Numbered from the stretch's first letter, positions 43,268 through 52,799 are shown. The stretch: DNA of 64,000 nucleotides from Winslowiella toletana (GCF_017875465.1 NZ_JAGGMQ010000001.1:2852001-2916000); one strand, 5' to 3'. Numbers and translations are program-made. The notes: generated by a model from the sequence alone, not told the origin.

Positions 43268-43298
43268 GTTCCCCTGCCATTGAAAATGGCAGGGGAAC
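43268..43298. terminator. Bidirectional terminator
   Basis: GTTCCCCTGCCATT/AATGGCAGGGGAAC, a perfect 14-bp stem with a 3-nt loop between convergent genes. Confidence 0.9.
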
Positions 43299-43305
43299 CG
43301 CAGCT

Positions 43306-44214
43306 TTAATTAACGCTGCGAATAACCCGCGGCTTACGTGTGCGGTGTTCACTCCAGACGGTGAAAATACCGGCTGTCGCCACAATTGCCGCGCCAATCA
43401 CGGTGGTTGAGGTGGGAAGACTGCCGAGGAAGAAATAACCAATCAGCATCGACCATACCAGCGTGGTGTAATCAAAGGGCGCCAGCAGCGAAGCGTCAGC
43501 ATAGCGCAGGCTGAGGGTGATCAGAATTTGCGCCATACCGCCAAAAAAGCCGCAGCCAGTCAGCAGCATCAGCTGGGTGGCGTCGGGCACTTCCCAGCCA
43601 AAGAATATCGTCGCCATGCCGATCAGCATGGTCATTAATGAGAAATAAAACACAATGGCGCCAGGTTTCTCGACACCATTAAGAAAGCGAATTTGTACCG
43701 AAGAAGTGGCCGAGCAAAACGCCGCCAGCAGGGCGAAAATAACCCCGATAGTGGCGCCGCTATCAGTGGTTGCGCCGGAAAAAAAAGACCCGCTGGCATT
43801 CAAATGCGTCGAGAGCATAACAATGATCCCGGAGAAACCAACGATAACTGCCAGCCAGCGGGAAAAGCGCACACTTTCTTTCAATAAAATTGCCGCCATG
43901 ATTACGGTAAATAACGGCGCGGCATAACTGATAGCGGTGGCATCGGCCAGAGAGATATACACCAGCGCCAGATAATTAAAATACATGCCGCCGGTACCGG
44001 AAAATCCACGAATTAAATGGCCGAAGATATTTTTGGTTTTAATCAGTTGCAGAATATTACCCTGAAATTTTAACCAAATCAGTAACGGCAATAAGGCGAC
44101 AAATGAGCGGAAAAAGATCACTTCCCCGGTCGGGATCGCGCCGTCCAGACCTTTTACACATGCCAGCATCAATGTTGCGCACAGGGCGGCCATAATCTTC
44201 AGCAGCACACCCAT
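43306..44214 (-). CDS. EamA-family (DMT) transporter
   Basis: A 302-residue inner-membrane protein with ten predicted helices arranged as two EamA repeats: repeat 1 from LCATLMLACVKGLDGAIPTGEVIFFRS, with YISLADATAISYAAPLFTVI at its end, and repeat 2 from IGVIFALLAAFCSATSSVQI, with LRYADASLLAPFDYTTLVWS. These carriers export metabolites such as amino acids or purines. The ATG at 44214 is the first standard start; a TTG six codons upstream is preceded by GAGAGACAGG and could be used. Confidence 0.85.
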   Translation of the reverse strand: MGVLLKIMAALCATLMLACVKGLDGAIPTGEVIFFRSFVALLPLLIWLKFQGNILQLIKTKNIFGHLIRGFSGTGGMYFNYLALVYISLADATAISYAAPLFTVIMAAILLKESVRFSRWLAVIVGFSGIIVMLSTHLNASGSFFSGATTDSGATIGVIFALLAAFCSATSSVQIRFLNGVEKPGAIVFYFSLMTMLIGMATIFFGWEVPDATQLMLLTGCGFFGGMAQILITLSLRYADASLLAPFDYTTLVWSMLIGYFFLGSLPTSTTVIGAAIVATAGIFTVWSEHRTRKPRVIRSVN

Positions 44215-44430
44215 TCTGGAATTTATCTTCAACCTGTCTCTCGCTTTATTACCGTGGTGGAAATCCTCCCTACCTTAAAGTGCAGCCCGGATCGGCGGTT
44301 AAGATAATTTTGTTCTGCCCGGATAGTTTTTGCTTATAGCCAGTTTGCGTGTGGCTGTGGCAATTTTTCAGTCATACAAAATGCATATCACCATACAGGG
44401 TTTACCTCTTATACAAGCCAGATTGCAGCT

Positions 44431-44447
44431 TATATAGTCGGACCATC
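44431..44447. promoter_or_regulatory. Motif TATATAGTCGGACCATC upstream of the 5-oxoproline cluster
   Basis: The 17-bp text recurs with two changes at 59993-60009 (TATACAGTCGGGCCATC) upstream of the iron/phosphonate-type operon. TATATA could be a -10 element, so this may be a shared promoter or operator. Confidence 0.35.
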
Positions 44448-44497
44448 GTGCCAGGGGATGTTTCCGCCAGGGCTAAATACCATTCGGGGAAAAATAA

Positions 44498-45337
44498 ATG
44501 AAACTGAAGTCACTCTCTTGCGCCATGCTGGCGATGCCGTTGCTGATGACCTTCACGGCAGCGCAGGCAGATGCGCTGTCTGATATTCAGGCACGTGGTC
44601 AGTTAAATTGCGCGGTCTATTCCGATGTTCCCCCATTTTCATCTCCTGATCCGCAAACCCGCCAGTTAGTTGGCATGGACGTGGATCTCTGTACCGCGCT
44701 GGCCAGCAAAATGGGCCTGAAGCTTAATCTGATGCCAACCTCGGTTGAAGCGCGTATTGCGGTGATTGCCACCAAACGCGCTGATGTGCTGGTCGCCAAC
44801 CTGGCGTATACCAAAACGCGCGGTAACCAGATTCAGTTCAGCGACCCGTACTATGTGGCGAAAGAGATGCTGGTGGTGAAAAAGCCAAACGTGGATAAAA
44901 CGCGCGCTGACTTTAAAGGCAAACGTATCAGCGCCACCAAAGGCACCACTTCAGAGCAGTCGATCTATCTGGCGGGCGCCAAAGCGGTGACGTTCCAGGA
45001 TTCGGCCTCGGCGTTCCTCGCGTTAGAGCAGAATAAAGTGGTGGGCTTTGTCACTAACACTATGACCGGCATTAAAATGATTTCGCAGGCGCACAAAGAC
45101 GGTATTGAACTGGGCATGATTAAAGAGCCAATGGCGCTGGAGCCGATTGGTGTTGGCATGTCGAAGGACGAACCTGCGTTGCTGGCGAAGGTCAATAGCA
45201 GCCTGAAAGCGATGGATGATGACGGCACCATCGACAAGATCTGGGATAAGTGGATTGGGCCAAAAACCGAATACAAAATGATTCGTGAAGAGAAGGTTCA
45301 GCCATTATCCAGCCTTAAATTCGAACCTCTGGAATAA
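44498..45337 (+). CDS. Polar-amino-acid-type ABC binding protein linked to pxp genes
   Basis: A 279-residue periplasmic binding protein. The signal peptide ends AQA-DAL. The mature part has LNCAVYSDVPPFSSPDP, GMDVDLCTALASKMG and RADVLVANLAYTKTRGNQI, the usual family 3 layout. It starts a tight run (3 to 26 nt gaps) into pxpB, pxpC and pxpA, so it likely delivers 5-oxoproline or a related amino acid. No permease lies in this operon; matching permeases and an ATPase are encoded at 57637-59839. Confidence 0.88.
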   Translation: MKLKSLSCAMLAMPLLMTFTAAQADALSDIQARGQLNCAVYSDVPPFSSPDPQTRQLVGMDVDLCTALASKMGLKLNLMPTSVEARIAVIATKRADVLVANLAYTKTRGNQIQFSDPYYVAKEMLVVKKPNVDKTRADFKGKRISATKGTTSEQSIYLAGAKAVTFQDSASAFLALEQNKVVGFVTNTMTGIKMISQAHKDGIELGMIKEPMALEPIGVGMSKDEPALLAKVNSSLKAMDDDGTIDKIWDKWIGPKTEYKMIREEKVQPLSSLKFEPLE

Positions 45338-45340
45338 TCG

Positions 45341-46051
45341 ATGACGATGCTGTCTGGTGAGGCGCCTTCCCGCGCCGCTTTTATTCTGGCTGGCCACGGC
45401 GATAAGGTAAAAATTTCTACCATCGGCAGTCGGGCATGGCTGGTTGAAGCGCCGGGAGATTTCGATCTGCCGGCTCAGCGCCGCATCTGGTCGCTGGCCA
45501 CCTTGCTTGAGTCGCGTGCCGAGGTCGAGTCCCTGATCCCCGGCGTGACCAACCTCCTTATATTATTCCACCAGACCCCGGTTGATTATGACGCCACACT
45601 GACGCTGCTGAATGAGTTGTGGCAGCAGGCGCAGGCGGTCAGTCCGCGCGGCAAGCTGATTGAAATTCCGGTGATCTATGGTGGTGAACATGCCACCGAT
45701 CTGGATGTTGTCTGTCAGCACACCGGACTCTCCGCCGCAGAGGTGATTCGTCGCCATGCGCAGGGCAGCTACACGGTGTTTGCGCTGGGTAGTGCGCCGG
45801 GCTTTGGCTATCTGCACGGTCTCGATCCGACCATCGCCACGCCGCGCAAGAAAGTACCTTCGCTGAATATGCTGAAAGGCACCGTCACCATTGGTGGCGC
45901 GCAGGCGGGGGTGTCGGCGTTAACCGGGCCGAATGGCTGGAACGCGATTGGTTTTGCTGAGTTAAATGTGTTTGACCCATGGGCGGAGAACCCGGCACTG
46001 ATGGCTCCGGGAGATAGTGTGCGGTTTTTAGCCGAAAGGATTGAGCTGTGA
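45341..46051 (+). CDS. pxpB: 5-oxoprolinase subunit B
   Basis: A 236-residue subunit (KipI/AHS1 family) of the ATP-dependent PxpABC 5-oxoprolinase, which opens pyroglutamate to glutamate. Recognised by QRRIWSLATLLESR, VTNLLILFHQTPVDYD, IEIPVIYGGEHATDLDVV and FALGSAPGFGYLHGLDP with the later VTIGGAQAGVSAL. Its stop overlaps the GTG of pxpC. E. coli YbgJ is 218 residues. Confidence 0.93.
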   Translation: MTMLSGEAPSRAAFILAGHGDKVKISTIGSRAWLVEAPGDFDLPAQRRIWSLATLLESRAEVESLIPGVTNLLILFHQTPVDYDATLTLLNELWQQAQAVSPRGKLIEIPVIYGGEHATDLDVVCQHTGLSAAEVIRRHAQGSYTVFALGSAPGFGYLHGLDPTIATPRKKVPSLNMLKGTVTIGGAQAGVSALTGPNGWNAIGFAELNVFDPWAENPALMAPGDSVRFLAERIEL

Positions 46052-47034
46052 TTGAGATTATCAAAACCGGTGCGCTAAACACGGTGCAGGATTTGGGGCG
46101 CAGCGGCTATCGCCATATCGGGGTATCGGTCAGTGGCGTGATGGATCCGCTGGCGCTGCGTGCGGGCAATATTTTGCTCGGTAATGATGAGAATGCCGCC
46201 TGTGTGGAGGTTCAGCTGTTCCCGTTTCGCCTGCGTTTTCTGGCGGATACCAGTATTGCGCTGACCGGCGCTGACTGTCGGGCGACGCTGGATGGCGAAG
46301 CGCTGCCGCCGTGGTGGGGATGTGCGGTAAAACAGGGGCAGGAGCTGGAGCTGAATTTTCCGCGTCACGGCGCGCGCAGCTATCTGTGTGTAGCGGGCGG
46401 CATTGATGTGCCGCTGGTGATGGGATCGCGCAGCACCGCGTTGCGCGGCAGCTTTGGCGGCCACGAAGGGCGCTGGTTGCAGAAGGGCGATCGTTTGCCG
46501 CTGGGTGAGACGCAGGCGCTGCCGTTACCGTTCAGCGGGATGGGCATCGAGCCACCGACGGTAGCAATGGCCGCCGCTTTTCCCTGCAATGCTGATGGCG
46601 TCATCCAGCTGCGGGCGATCCCGTCCGGTGAGTATGAGCTGTTCGCCGCCGATCATCAGCGCTTCTGGCAGCAGCGGTGGCAGGTTTCTAATCAAAGTAA
46701 CCGCACCGGCTATCGCCTGTCCGGTAAGCCGATTTTGCCCTCCAAAGCGGTTGAAATGCGCTCCTATGGCCTGGTGCCTGGCATTGTGCAGGTTCCGCCA
46801 GCCGGTGAGCCGATTATTCAGCTTAGCGATGCCAATACCGCCGGGGGATATCCGAAGGTGGCGGGCATTATTGAAGAGGATTTATGGCGTCTGGGTCAGG
46901 TTCAGCCTGGCCAGTACATTCAGCTGATTAAATGCGATGCGCGCGAGGCGATTAGCGTGGCCGCCGAGATTAATCGCTGGCTGACGCGCTTGCGTGACAG
47001 CTGCCTGCCAATGAAAAAAGTCGTCGGTCTCTGA
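46048..47034 (+). CDS. pxpC: 5-oxoprolinase subunit C
   Basis: A 328-residue AHS2/KipA-family subunit starting at a GTG that overlaps pxpB. TVQDLGRSGYRHIGVSVSGV at the N-terminus, YLCVAGGIDVPLVMGSRSTA, and SYGLVPGIVQVPPAGEPII with VAGIIEEDLWRLGQ are diagnostic. It forms the core complex with PxpB; both need PxpA. These proteins are often mislabelled as biotin-dependent carboxyltransferases. Confidence 0.93.
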   Translation: MIEIIKTGALNTVQDLGRSGYRHIGVSVSGVMDPLALRAGNILLGNDENAACVEVQLFPFRLRFLADTSIALTGADCRATLDGEALPPWWGCAVKQGQELELNFPRHGARSYLCVAGGIDVPLVMGSRSTALRGSFGGHEGRWLQKGDRLPLGETQALPLPFSGMGIEPPTVAMAAAFPCNADGVIQLRAIPSGEYELFAADHQRFWQQRWQVSNQSNRTGYRLSGKPILPSKAVEMRSYGLVPGIVQVPPAGEPIIQLSDANTAGGYPKVAGIIEEDLWRLGQVQPGQYIQLIKCDAREAISVAAEINRWLTRLRDSCLPMKKVVGL

Positions 47035-47060
47035 CCGTTGCCAACTGAGAGTGAAGCCAG

Positions 47061-47831
47061 ATGAAGATCGATGTGAACTCCGATATGGGAGAAGGTTTTG
47101 GCGTGTATCAGCTGTGCGATGACGCCTCCCTGATGAAAGTGGTCTCTTCCGCCAATATCGCCTGCGGTTTCCATGCCGGCGACCCGGATATTATGACGCG
47201 TATGGTGCGGCTGGCGAAGCAGCAGGGCGTCGGTATTGGCGCGCATCCGGGCTTGCCGGATCGCCAGGGTTTCGGGCGCAAAGAGCTGCCGTTTAGCGCC
47301 GATCAGCTCTGCCAGCAAGTGGTCTATCAGCTCGGCGCGTTAAGCGCCATTGCGCGTGCCGAAGGGGTGCGGGTGGCGCATGTCAGTTTTCATGCGGCGA
47401 TGGGCAATATGATCAACCGCGATCAGGCGCTGGCGCAGCAGGTGATGCAGGCGATTGCGCGTATCGATCCAGAACTGATTATCTTTTCCCAGCCCGACAC
47501 CTTTGTTGAACAGGCTGCCAAAGCCTGCGGATTAAACACCCTGACGATTTTTCTCGCCGATCGCGCCTATGATGCGCAGGGACAGCTGGTGCCCAGAGGC
47601 ATTGCCGGATCGGTAATTAAAGACGAGTCAACAGTACGCGCCCGTGTACGTCAGTTTTTACTGGAAGGCACAGTGACCACGTTTGATGGCCAGCGCTATC
47701 CGGTGCGCGCGCGATCGATTTTGATCCACAGCGATACGCCGGGATCGGTTGAACTGGCCAGCATCGTACGCAGTGAAATTGAAGCCAATGGCGGCGTCGT
47801 CGCCCCGGCGGCAGAGGTTATCGCGCAATAG
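47061..47831 (+). CDS. pxpA: 5-oxoprolinase subunit A
   Basis: A 256-residue LamB/YcsF-family protein (E. coli YbgL is 244). KIDVNSDMGEGFGVYQLCDD, SSANIACGFHAGDP, GIGAHPGLPDRQGFGRKEL and FVEQAAKACGLNTLTIFLADRAYD are the family's catalytic and structural blocks. It is 26 nt after pxpC. A truncated second copy lies at 56615. Confidence 0.94.
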   Translation: MKIDVNSDMGEGFGVYQLCDDASLMKVVSSANIACGFHAGDPDIMTRMVRLAKQQGVGIGAHPGLPDRQGFGRKELPFSADQLCQQVVYQLGALSAIARAEGVRVAHVSFHAAMGNMINRDQALAQQVMQAIARIDPELIIFSQPDTFVEQAAKACGLNTLTIFLADRAYDAQGQLVPRGIAGSVIKDESTVRARVRQFLLEGTVTTFDGQRYPVRARSILIHSDTPGSVELASIVRSEIEANGGVVAPAAEVIAQ

Positions 47832-47847
47832 CCCAGCGGAGAGGCAG

Positions 47848-48747
47848 ATGAACACCCGGCGACTGAAATCATTTATCACCATTGTGGATATGGGCAGTAT
47901 TACCCGGGCGGCGGATGCGCTGCATATTGCGCAGCCGGCACTCAGCCAGCAGCTGGTTGCGCTGGAAGAGCATTTTAAACGCAAACTGCTGATCCGCAGT
48001 CAGCAGGGCGTGGTGCCGACCGAAGCGGGCAAGGTGCTGTACAGCCATGCCAACGCGATTCTGCGCCAGCTGGGCCAGGCGGAAACCGATGTGCTGGATG
48101 CCGGACAGGCGCTCTCTGGTCGCGTTTCTGTTGGTCTGGCGCCGTTCAGCGTCGCCGCCACCTTATCGATGTCGTTATTAACCGAAATGCGTAAGCGCCA
48201 TCCCGGTATTCTGTTGCATCTGGTGGAGAGCGTCGGCCAGGCTTACAGCCAGCTGATATCAAACGGCCATCTGGAGATCGCCCTGCTGCATGGCAGCGGC
48301 GGTATCAAGGGATTGCATTATGAGACGCTGCTGGTGGAGGAGTTTTTCTTTGTCGCCCATGCGGATTTTGATTTTGACGACGAAGGCGGGCCGGTTAATG
48401 TCAGCCAGCTCAGTAGTTTGCCGATGCTGCTGCCACCGGCTTATAACTTTGTGCGTCGCGCAATTGATAATGCCTTTAACCAGAATGGCGCGTCGATAAA
48501 TATTGTCGGTGAGCTGGAAGCGGTGAAGAGTATTGCGCGCGCCGTCGATGCCGGTCTTGGCGTGACGATTATGCCGAAAGCGATTGCCGAACGTATTCAG
48601 TCGGAATCGCGTGATGTGATTATTCGCTCTATCGCCGGGCCGCAGATCGCTGAGACGCTGTCGCTATGCGTCTCCGATCGCACGCCGATGTCGGAACCTG
48701 CCGCGGCGGTAAGAGAGTTACTGCTGGAGCTGACTTCGGGGTTGTAG
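47848..48747 (+). CDS. LysR-family regulator (Nac/Cbl-like), paralogue 1
   Basis: A 299-residue LysR regulator. The N-terminus (TRRLKSFITIVDMGSITRAA, LHIAQPALSQQLVAL) is the Nac/Cbl branch. The start at 47848 is 16 nt after the pxpA stop with GAGAGG upstream, so it is cotranscribed with the pxp genes and probably controls them. It is closely similar to the regulator at 55132. Confidence 0.9.
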   Translation: MNTRRLKSFITIVDMGSITRAADALHIAQPALSQQLVALEEHFKRKLLIRSQQGVVPTEAGKVLYSHANAILRQLGQAETDVLDAGQALSGRVSVGLAPFSVAATLSMSLLTEMRKRHPGILLHLVESVGQAYSQLISNGHLEIALLHGSGGIKGLHYETLLVEEFFFVAHADFDFDDEGGPVNVSQLSSLPMLLPPAYNFVRRAIDNAFNQNGASINIVGELEAVKSIARAVDAGLGVTIMPKAIAERIQSESRDVIIRSIAGPQIAETLSLCVSDRTPMSEPAAAVRELLLELTSGL

Positions 48748-48750
48748 CAT

Positions 48751-48768
48751 ACGGGCGCCGCCGCCCGT
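48751..48768. terminator. Bidirectional terminator
   Basis: ACGGGCG/CGCCCGT stem with a CCGC loop, 3 nt after the LysR stop and before the convergent SDR stop. Confidence 0.8.
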
Positions 48769-48773
48769 GTCAA

Positions 48774-49466
48774 TTACAGCATCGCTTCTTTACGGCAGTT
48801 AATCAGCAGTTCCGCCACCGACAGATTGTTCGGCAGACGTAACAGCAGATCCACCATTTCCGCTAAATCTTCCGGCTGGGTCATCTCTTCACGGGTAACC
48901 TCGGTTTCACCGGCGGTCATATCCGTGGCGATATAACCCGGACACAGCGCGGTGGCGCGCACCCCCTGGTCCCAGCACTCCTGACGAATACCGTGAGTCA
49001 GCGCCACCACGGCAAACTTGGTCATCGCATAGCCCACATTGCTGCCGACCCGGCGTCCGGCCAGTGAAGCAACATTGATAATGCGCCCGTTGCCACAGGT
49101 GAACAGCGACGGCAGGGCCGCACGGCTTAAGCGCAGCGGCCCTTTGACATTAATCTGCCACATATCGTCCAGCGCGTCTTCATCCTCGTCCATCACCCGC
49201 ACCCGTGGGTTAATCCCGGCGCAGTTCACCAGCGCATCGATACGACCATACTGTTGCAGGGTCGCCGCTACCCAGCCTTCACCGGATCCCGCGACGGCGG
49301 CGTCATACTGACATACGGTTAAGCGCTCGCGTGACGTCAGAGCATCCGGCTTACGCACCCCGGCGCACACGGTAAATCCTGACTTAAGCAGACGCTCGGT
49401 AATATATAAACCGAGGCCCCTTGCGGCCCCGGACACCATTACCACACGTTGAGCCGTGTCGAGCAT
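48774..49466 (-). CDS. Short-chain dehydrogenase/reductase
   Basis: A 230-residue SDR. NAD(P) loop VSGAARGLGLYITERLL (TGxxxGxG type), NCAGINPRVRV (NAG), Ser in INVASLAGRRV, and catalytic Y-x-x-x-K in NVGYAMTKFAV. The Gly-rich loop and the GYIATDMTAGE C-terminal motif are intact. The ATG at 49466 follows GAGGAG; the gene starts 10 nt after the aminotransferase stop, so the two form an operon. Substrate unknown. Confidence 0.88.
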   Translation of the reverse strand: MLDTAQRVVMVSGAARGLGLYITERLLKSGFTVCAGVRKPDALTSRERLTVCQYDAAVAGSGEGWVAATLQQYGRIDALVNCAGINPRVRVMDEDEDALDDMWQINVKGPLRLSRAALPSLFTCGNGRIINVASLAGRRVGSNVGYAMTKFAVVALTHGIRQECWDQGVRATALCPGYIATDMTAGETEVTREEMTQPEDLAEMVDLLLRLPNNLSVAELLINCRKEAML

Positions 49467-49476
49467 GGTTTTCTCC

Positions 49477-50679
49477 TCAGTGAATGCCAGCGCAGAAAGC
49501 GGCGATGCGGTCACATCCTTCCTGCAACATCTCCATGCTGGTGGCGTAAGAGAGGCGGAAGTAGGGGCTCATGCCGTACGCCGCGCCCTGTACGGTCACC
49601 ACATGCTGCTCTTCAATCAGCGCCAGCACAAAGTCGGCATCATTGCTGATCGGGCGGCCACCGGCAGTGGTTTTGCCAATAAAAGCGGCGATATTCACAA
49701 ACAGATAGAACGCGCCCTGCGGTTTATGGCAACTCAGACCATCGACCGATGTCAGACGCTCCAGCACATAATCACGACGCTGGCGGTAAATTGCCGCCCG
49801 CTCTTTCAGCAGATCCTGTGGGCCATCCAGCACCGCCACCGCTGCCGCCTGAGTCAGCGTGGTGACGCCACCGCTGTTCTGCGTGTTGACGTTGCTCATC
49901 GCTTTAATCAGATCTTTCGGGCCGCCACAGAAACCCAGACGCCAGCCGGTCATCGAATAAGCTTTTGACACGCCGTTAACCGTCAGTACGCGATCGAACA
50001 GGCGCGGTTCCACTTCCGCCAGCGTATAGAAAGTGACGTCATCGTAAATCAGATGTTCGTAGATATCGTCGGTCATAATCCACACCTGCGGATAGCGCAG
50101 CATCACCCCGGCAATTGCCTGCATCTCAGCGCGGGTGGCGACTGAACCGGTCGGGTTGCTGGGATAATTAAGCAGCAGCCATTTGGTTTTTGGCGTAATC
50201 GCCGCCTCTAAATCCGCCGGGTAAGGCTTAAAGCCATTCTCCTGCGGGCAAGCCACCGGCACCGGGATGCCACCGGCAAATTTAACGATATCAGCATAGC
50301 TAATCCACGACGGAGTCGGGATCACCACTTCATCACCCGGGTTAATGGTGGCCAGAATCGCGTTAAAAATAATCTGTTTAGCGCCGCCCGCCGTCAGAAT
50401 CTGGCTGATGTCATAGTCCAGATTGTTGTCACGTCTGAATTTACGCTGAATCGCTGCGCGCAGCGCCGGAGTGCCATCGGTCGGAGGGTAACGCGTATCG
50501 CCACCACGTGCCGCAGCATAGGCGGCTTCTGTTGCATGTTCCGGCGTCGGGAAGTCAGGCTCGCCGGTGGAAAGACCGACAACATGAATACCCTGCGCGG
50601 CAAGGTCACGCGCTTTCTGGGTCATGGCAACGGAGGCGGAAACGGTAACATTCTTTAAGCGATCGGCGATATCAGGCAT
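49477..50679 (-). CDS. PLP-dependent class I/II aminotransferase (AspC family)
   Basis: A 400-residue fold-type I aminotransferase. VVGLSTGEPDFPTPEH, YPPTDGTPALRAAI, NYPSNPTGSVATR, DDIYEHLIYDD and the PLP lysine in NGVSKAYSMTGWRLGF are all present, with the carboxylate arginine in FRLSYATS. Length and motifs are those of the aspartate/aromatic aminotransferase branch. It is the first gene of a pair with the SDR. The donor and acceptor are unknown; the neighbours suggest an amino-acid catabolic role. Confidence 0.9.
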   Translation of the reverse strand: MPDIADRLKNVTVSASVAMTQKARDLAAQGIHVVGLSTGEPDFPTPEHATEAAYAAARGGDTRYPPTDGTPALRAAIQRKFRRDNNLDYDISQILTAGGAKQIIFNAILATINPGDEVVIPTPSWISYADIVKFAGGIPVPVACPQENGFKPYPADLEAAITPKTKWLLLNYPSNPTGSVATRAEMQAIAGVMLRYPQVWIMTDDIYEHLIYDDVTFYTLAEVEPRLFDRVLTVNGVSKAYSMTGWRLGFCGGPKDLIKAMSNVNTQNSGGVTTLTQAAAVAVLDGPQDLLKERAAIYRQRRDYVLERLTSVDGLSCHKPQGAFYLFVNIAAFIGKTTAGGRPISNDADFVLALIEEQHVVTVQGAAYGMSPYFRLSYATSMEMLQEGCDRIAAFCAGIH

Positions 50680-51066
50680 GGTGCTGGATTCCAGAGGTCA
50701 TCAGTCAGTGAGAATTAGCGTGCAGACGCGGTCAGGGAGAAGAATAGTGATGAAAGGGGTAAACAATCCAATAGCGCTTTGTTTTGATGACATAACACAA
50801 AACAATATCTGCCAGCCGACCGCCATTTTTCTGCTGATGCAGCGCGCCTTATCGCCATAACGGGATAAGGTTGCCACATAGTGAAAATGTATTGGTCATT
50901 ACGCAGTGAATCATATTACCGTTTCGTGACGACGAAAATTATAGAGTAATTCATCTTATTCAATGAGTTATAAAACAGTCGCGGCTTTTCTGTTCCTACA
51001 CCCATGCTTACGCTGGCGATTGATGCCCAATCGCATAAAGATATTAGCTTGCCCACAGGAAATCCG
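50680..51066. promoter_or_regulatory. Divergent promoter region with a LysR-type dyad
   Basis: 387 bp without a convincing gene, between the minus-strand aminotransferase and the plus-strand polyamine-type ABC operon. It holds the inverted repeat at 50779-50805 and an AT-rich tract at 50930-50975. Confidence 0.55.
50779..50805. promoter_or_regulatory. Inverted repeat TTGTTTTG-N11-CAAAACAA
   Basis: Perfect 8-bp arms separated by 11 nt, in the T-N11-A layout of LysR-type operators. Two LysR regulators (47848, 55132) lie close by. Confidence 0.6.
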
Positions 51067-51969
51067 ATGACTGATATTTCTGCGCCACTGTATCGAATAA
51101 AAAGATTAACCCTCTGGCACTCTCCAGCCTTGTTAATTTTACCTTTGCTTGCCTTTCAGCTGTTTTTCTTTTTTGCTCCGGCGGTACGACTGATGTTTTT
51201 TAGCGTGATGACGCAAACGCCAGACGGAAATATCGGTACGCCTTATACCTTCGAACATTATCTGCATTTCTTTCAGGTCGCGTTATACAGCGATGTGCTG
51301 ATCAATACGCTGCGTATCAGCGTGATTACCGCACTGATTGCCGCGCTGCTGGCTTACCCGGTGGCCTCGGTACTGGTGCGGGGCAACACCACAGTGTCAC
51401 GCATTATGACGCTGATGATTATCGCCCCGCTGGCGGTCAGCGTGGTGGTGCGCGCTTATGGCTGGCAGTTAATTTTAAATAATGGCCCTGGCGGTTTAGT
51501 CAATTACGTGCTGCTGCATCTGGGGATTATCGATCGCCCTAATTCGCTGATGTTTACCCAATGGGCGGTGATTATCGGCTCGCTGCATATTTTCTTTCCG
51601 ATGATGGTGCTGCCGCTGGCGTCGGCGCTCGGCAAGATTGATCCAAATCTGCAATCGGCGGCGCGCACTCTTGGCGCACCACCCTGGCATGTTTTTCTGC
51701 GCGTAACGCTGCCGCTTAGCCTGCCAGGACTGGTAGCCGGGATGACGCTGGTGTTCTCGCTGGCGGCGGGATCGTATGTGATTCCGGCGCTGATTGGCGG
51801 GCCGCGATCGCAGATGCTTGGCAACCTCGCCGAGCAGCAGATTGTCGCGGTGTATGACTGGCCGTTTGGCGCCACCATCGCCACCATCCTGGTATTTATC
51901 GTTATCGTGGTGAATTCCTTGTCGATGAAATTACTGGGCGGACGTCGTGTGCCGGGAGATCGCAAATGA
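51067..51969 (+). CDS. Polyamine-type ABC permease (PotB-like)
   Basis: A 300-residue inner-membrane permease. Six helices, a first helix LILPLLAFQLFFFFAPAVRL and an EAA loop (SAARTLGAPPWHVFLRVTLPLS) with the PotB order. ATG 51067 has AGGAAA upstream; earlier in-frame starts give an unlikely 21-residue extension. The 3' end overlaps the next permease by 4 bp. Confidence 0.9.
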   Translation: MTDISAPLYRIKRLTLWHSPALLILPLLAFQLFFFFAPAVRLMFFSVMTQTPDGNIGTPYTFEHYLHFFQVALYSDVLINTLRISVITALIAALLAYPVASVLVRGNTTVSRIMTLMIIAPLAVSVVVRAYGWQLILNNGPGGLVNYVLLHLGIIDRPNSLMFTQWAVIIGSLHIFFPMMVLPLASALGKIDPNLQSAARTLGAPPWHVFLRVTLPLSLPGLVAGMTLVFSLAAGSYVIPALIGGPRSQMLGNLAEQQIVAVYDWPFGATIATILVFIVIVVNSLSMKLLGGRRVPGDRK

Positions 51970-52769
51970 ATAACAGCTTAAGCGGCTTTGGCGGCTGGGT
52001 GTTGTATGGCATTGCCGCGGCGATGATGATTTTTATTATCACGCCGATTGTGCTGATTGTGGTGATCTCGTTTTCGGATGGTTATTTCGTCAGCTTCCCG
52101 CCAACCGGCTTCACTCTTGAGTGGTACAGCAAAGTGCTGGCGAACGACGAGTTTATTGAGGCGCTGCTGTTCAGTACTGTTCTCTCCATCGGCACCACGC
52201 TGTTATCCCTGCTGCTCGGCGTGCCCGCCGCCTTTGCGCTGGTGCGCGGCAATCTGCCGTTTGCTTCAGTATGCAAAGGATTGCTGCTGTCACCGCTGAT
52301 TTTTCCGGTGCTGATTACCGGGCTGGCGCTGCTACAGCTGTTTTCCGGTTATGGCTGGAGCAATGTAAAACTTAATCTGCTGCTGGCGCATACCGTGGTG
52401 ACCACCCCGTATGTGGTGCGCACGGTGTTAACCAGTCTGGAACTGGTTAACCCGAGTCTGGAAGAGGCGGCGCGCACGCTTGGCGCCAGCCGCTGGGCAA
52501 CCTTCCGCCAGGTGATCTTCCCGCAGATAGTGCCAGGTGTGACCTCGGGCGCGATCTTCTGCTTTATGGTTTCTTTCGATAATTATCCGGTCTCAATGTG
52601 GCTGGCTGACTCACAGAACACGCCGGTGCCGGTGGTGCTCTACCGTCAGATTGGCACCGTTTTCGACCCATCGGTGGCAACCATGTCCACTTTAATCATT
52701 GTCCTGGCAACGGTAGTCGTGCTGGCTCTGGAAAAGCTGGTTGGTCTGCGTCGCGCTATGGCTGCATAA
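51966..52769 (+). CDS. Polyamine-type ABC permease (PotC-like)
   Basis: A 267-residue permease with helix 1 AAMMIFIITPIVLIVVISFS, the FPPTGFTLEWYSKVL periplasmic text usual in PotC, and an EAA loop EEAARTLGASRWATFRQVIFP. It pairs with the upstream PotB-like protein. Confidence 0.92.
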   Translation: MNNSLSGFGGWVLYGIAAAMMIFIITPIVLIVVISFSDGYFVSFPPTGFTLEWYSKVLANDEFIEALLFSTVLSIGTTLLSLLLGVPAAFALVRGNLPFASVCKGLLLSPLIFPVLITGLALLQLFSGYGWSNVKLNLLLAHTVVTTPYVVRTVLTSLELVNPSLEEAARTLGASRWATFRQVIFPQIVPGVTSGAIFCFMVSFDNYPVSMWLADSQNTPVPVVLYRQIGTVFDPSVATMSTLIIVLATVVVLALEKLVGLRRAMAA

Positions 52770-52799
52770 CTTTTCACCCCAAATACCAGAGGAAGCAGT

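Noticed and set aside
46048..47034. Urea amidolyase or biotin-dependent carboxylase function for pxpC
   Set aside because: The order pxpB-pxpC-pxpA and sizes match 5-oxoprolinase; no carboxylase domain is present.
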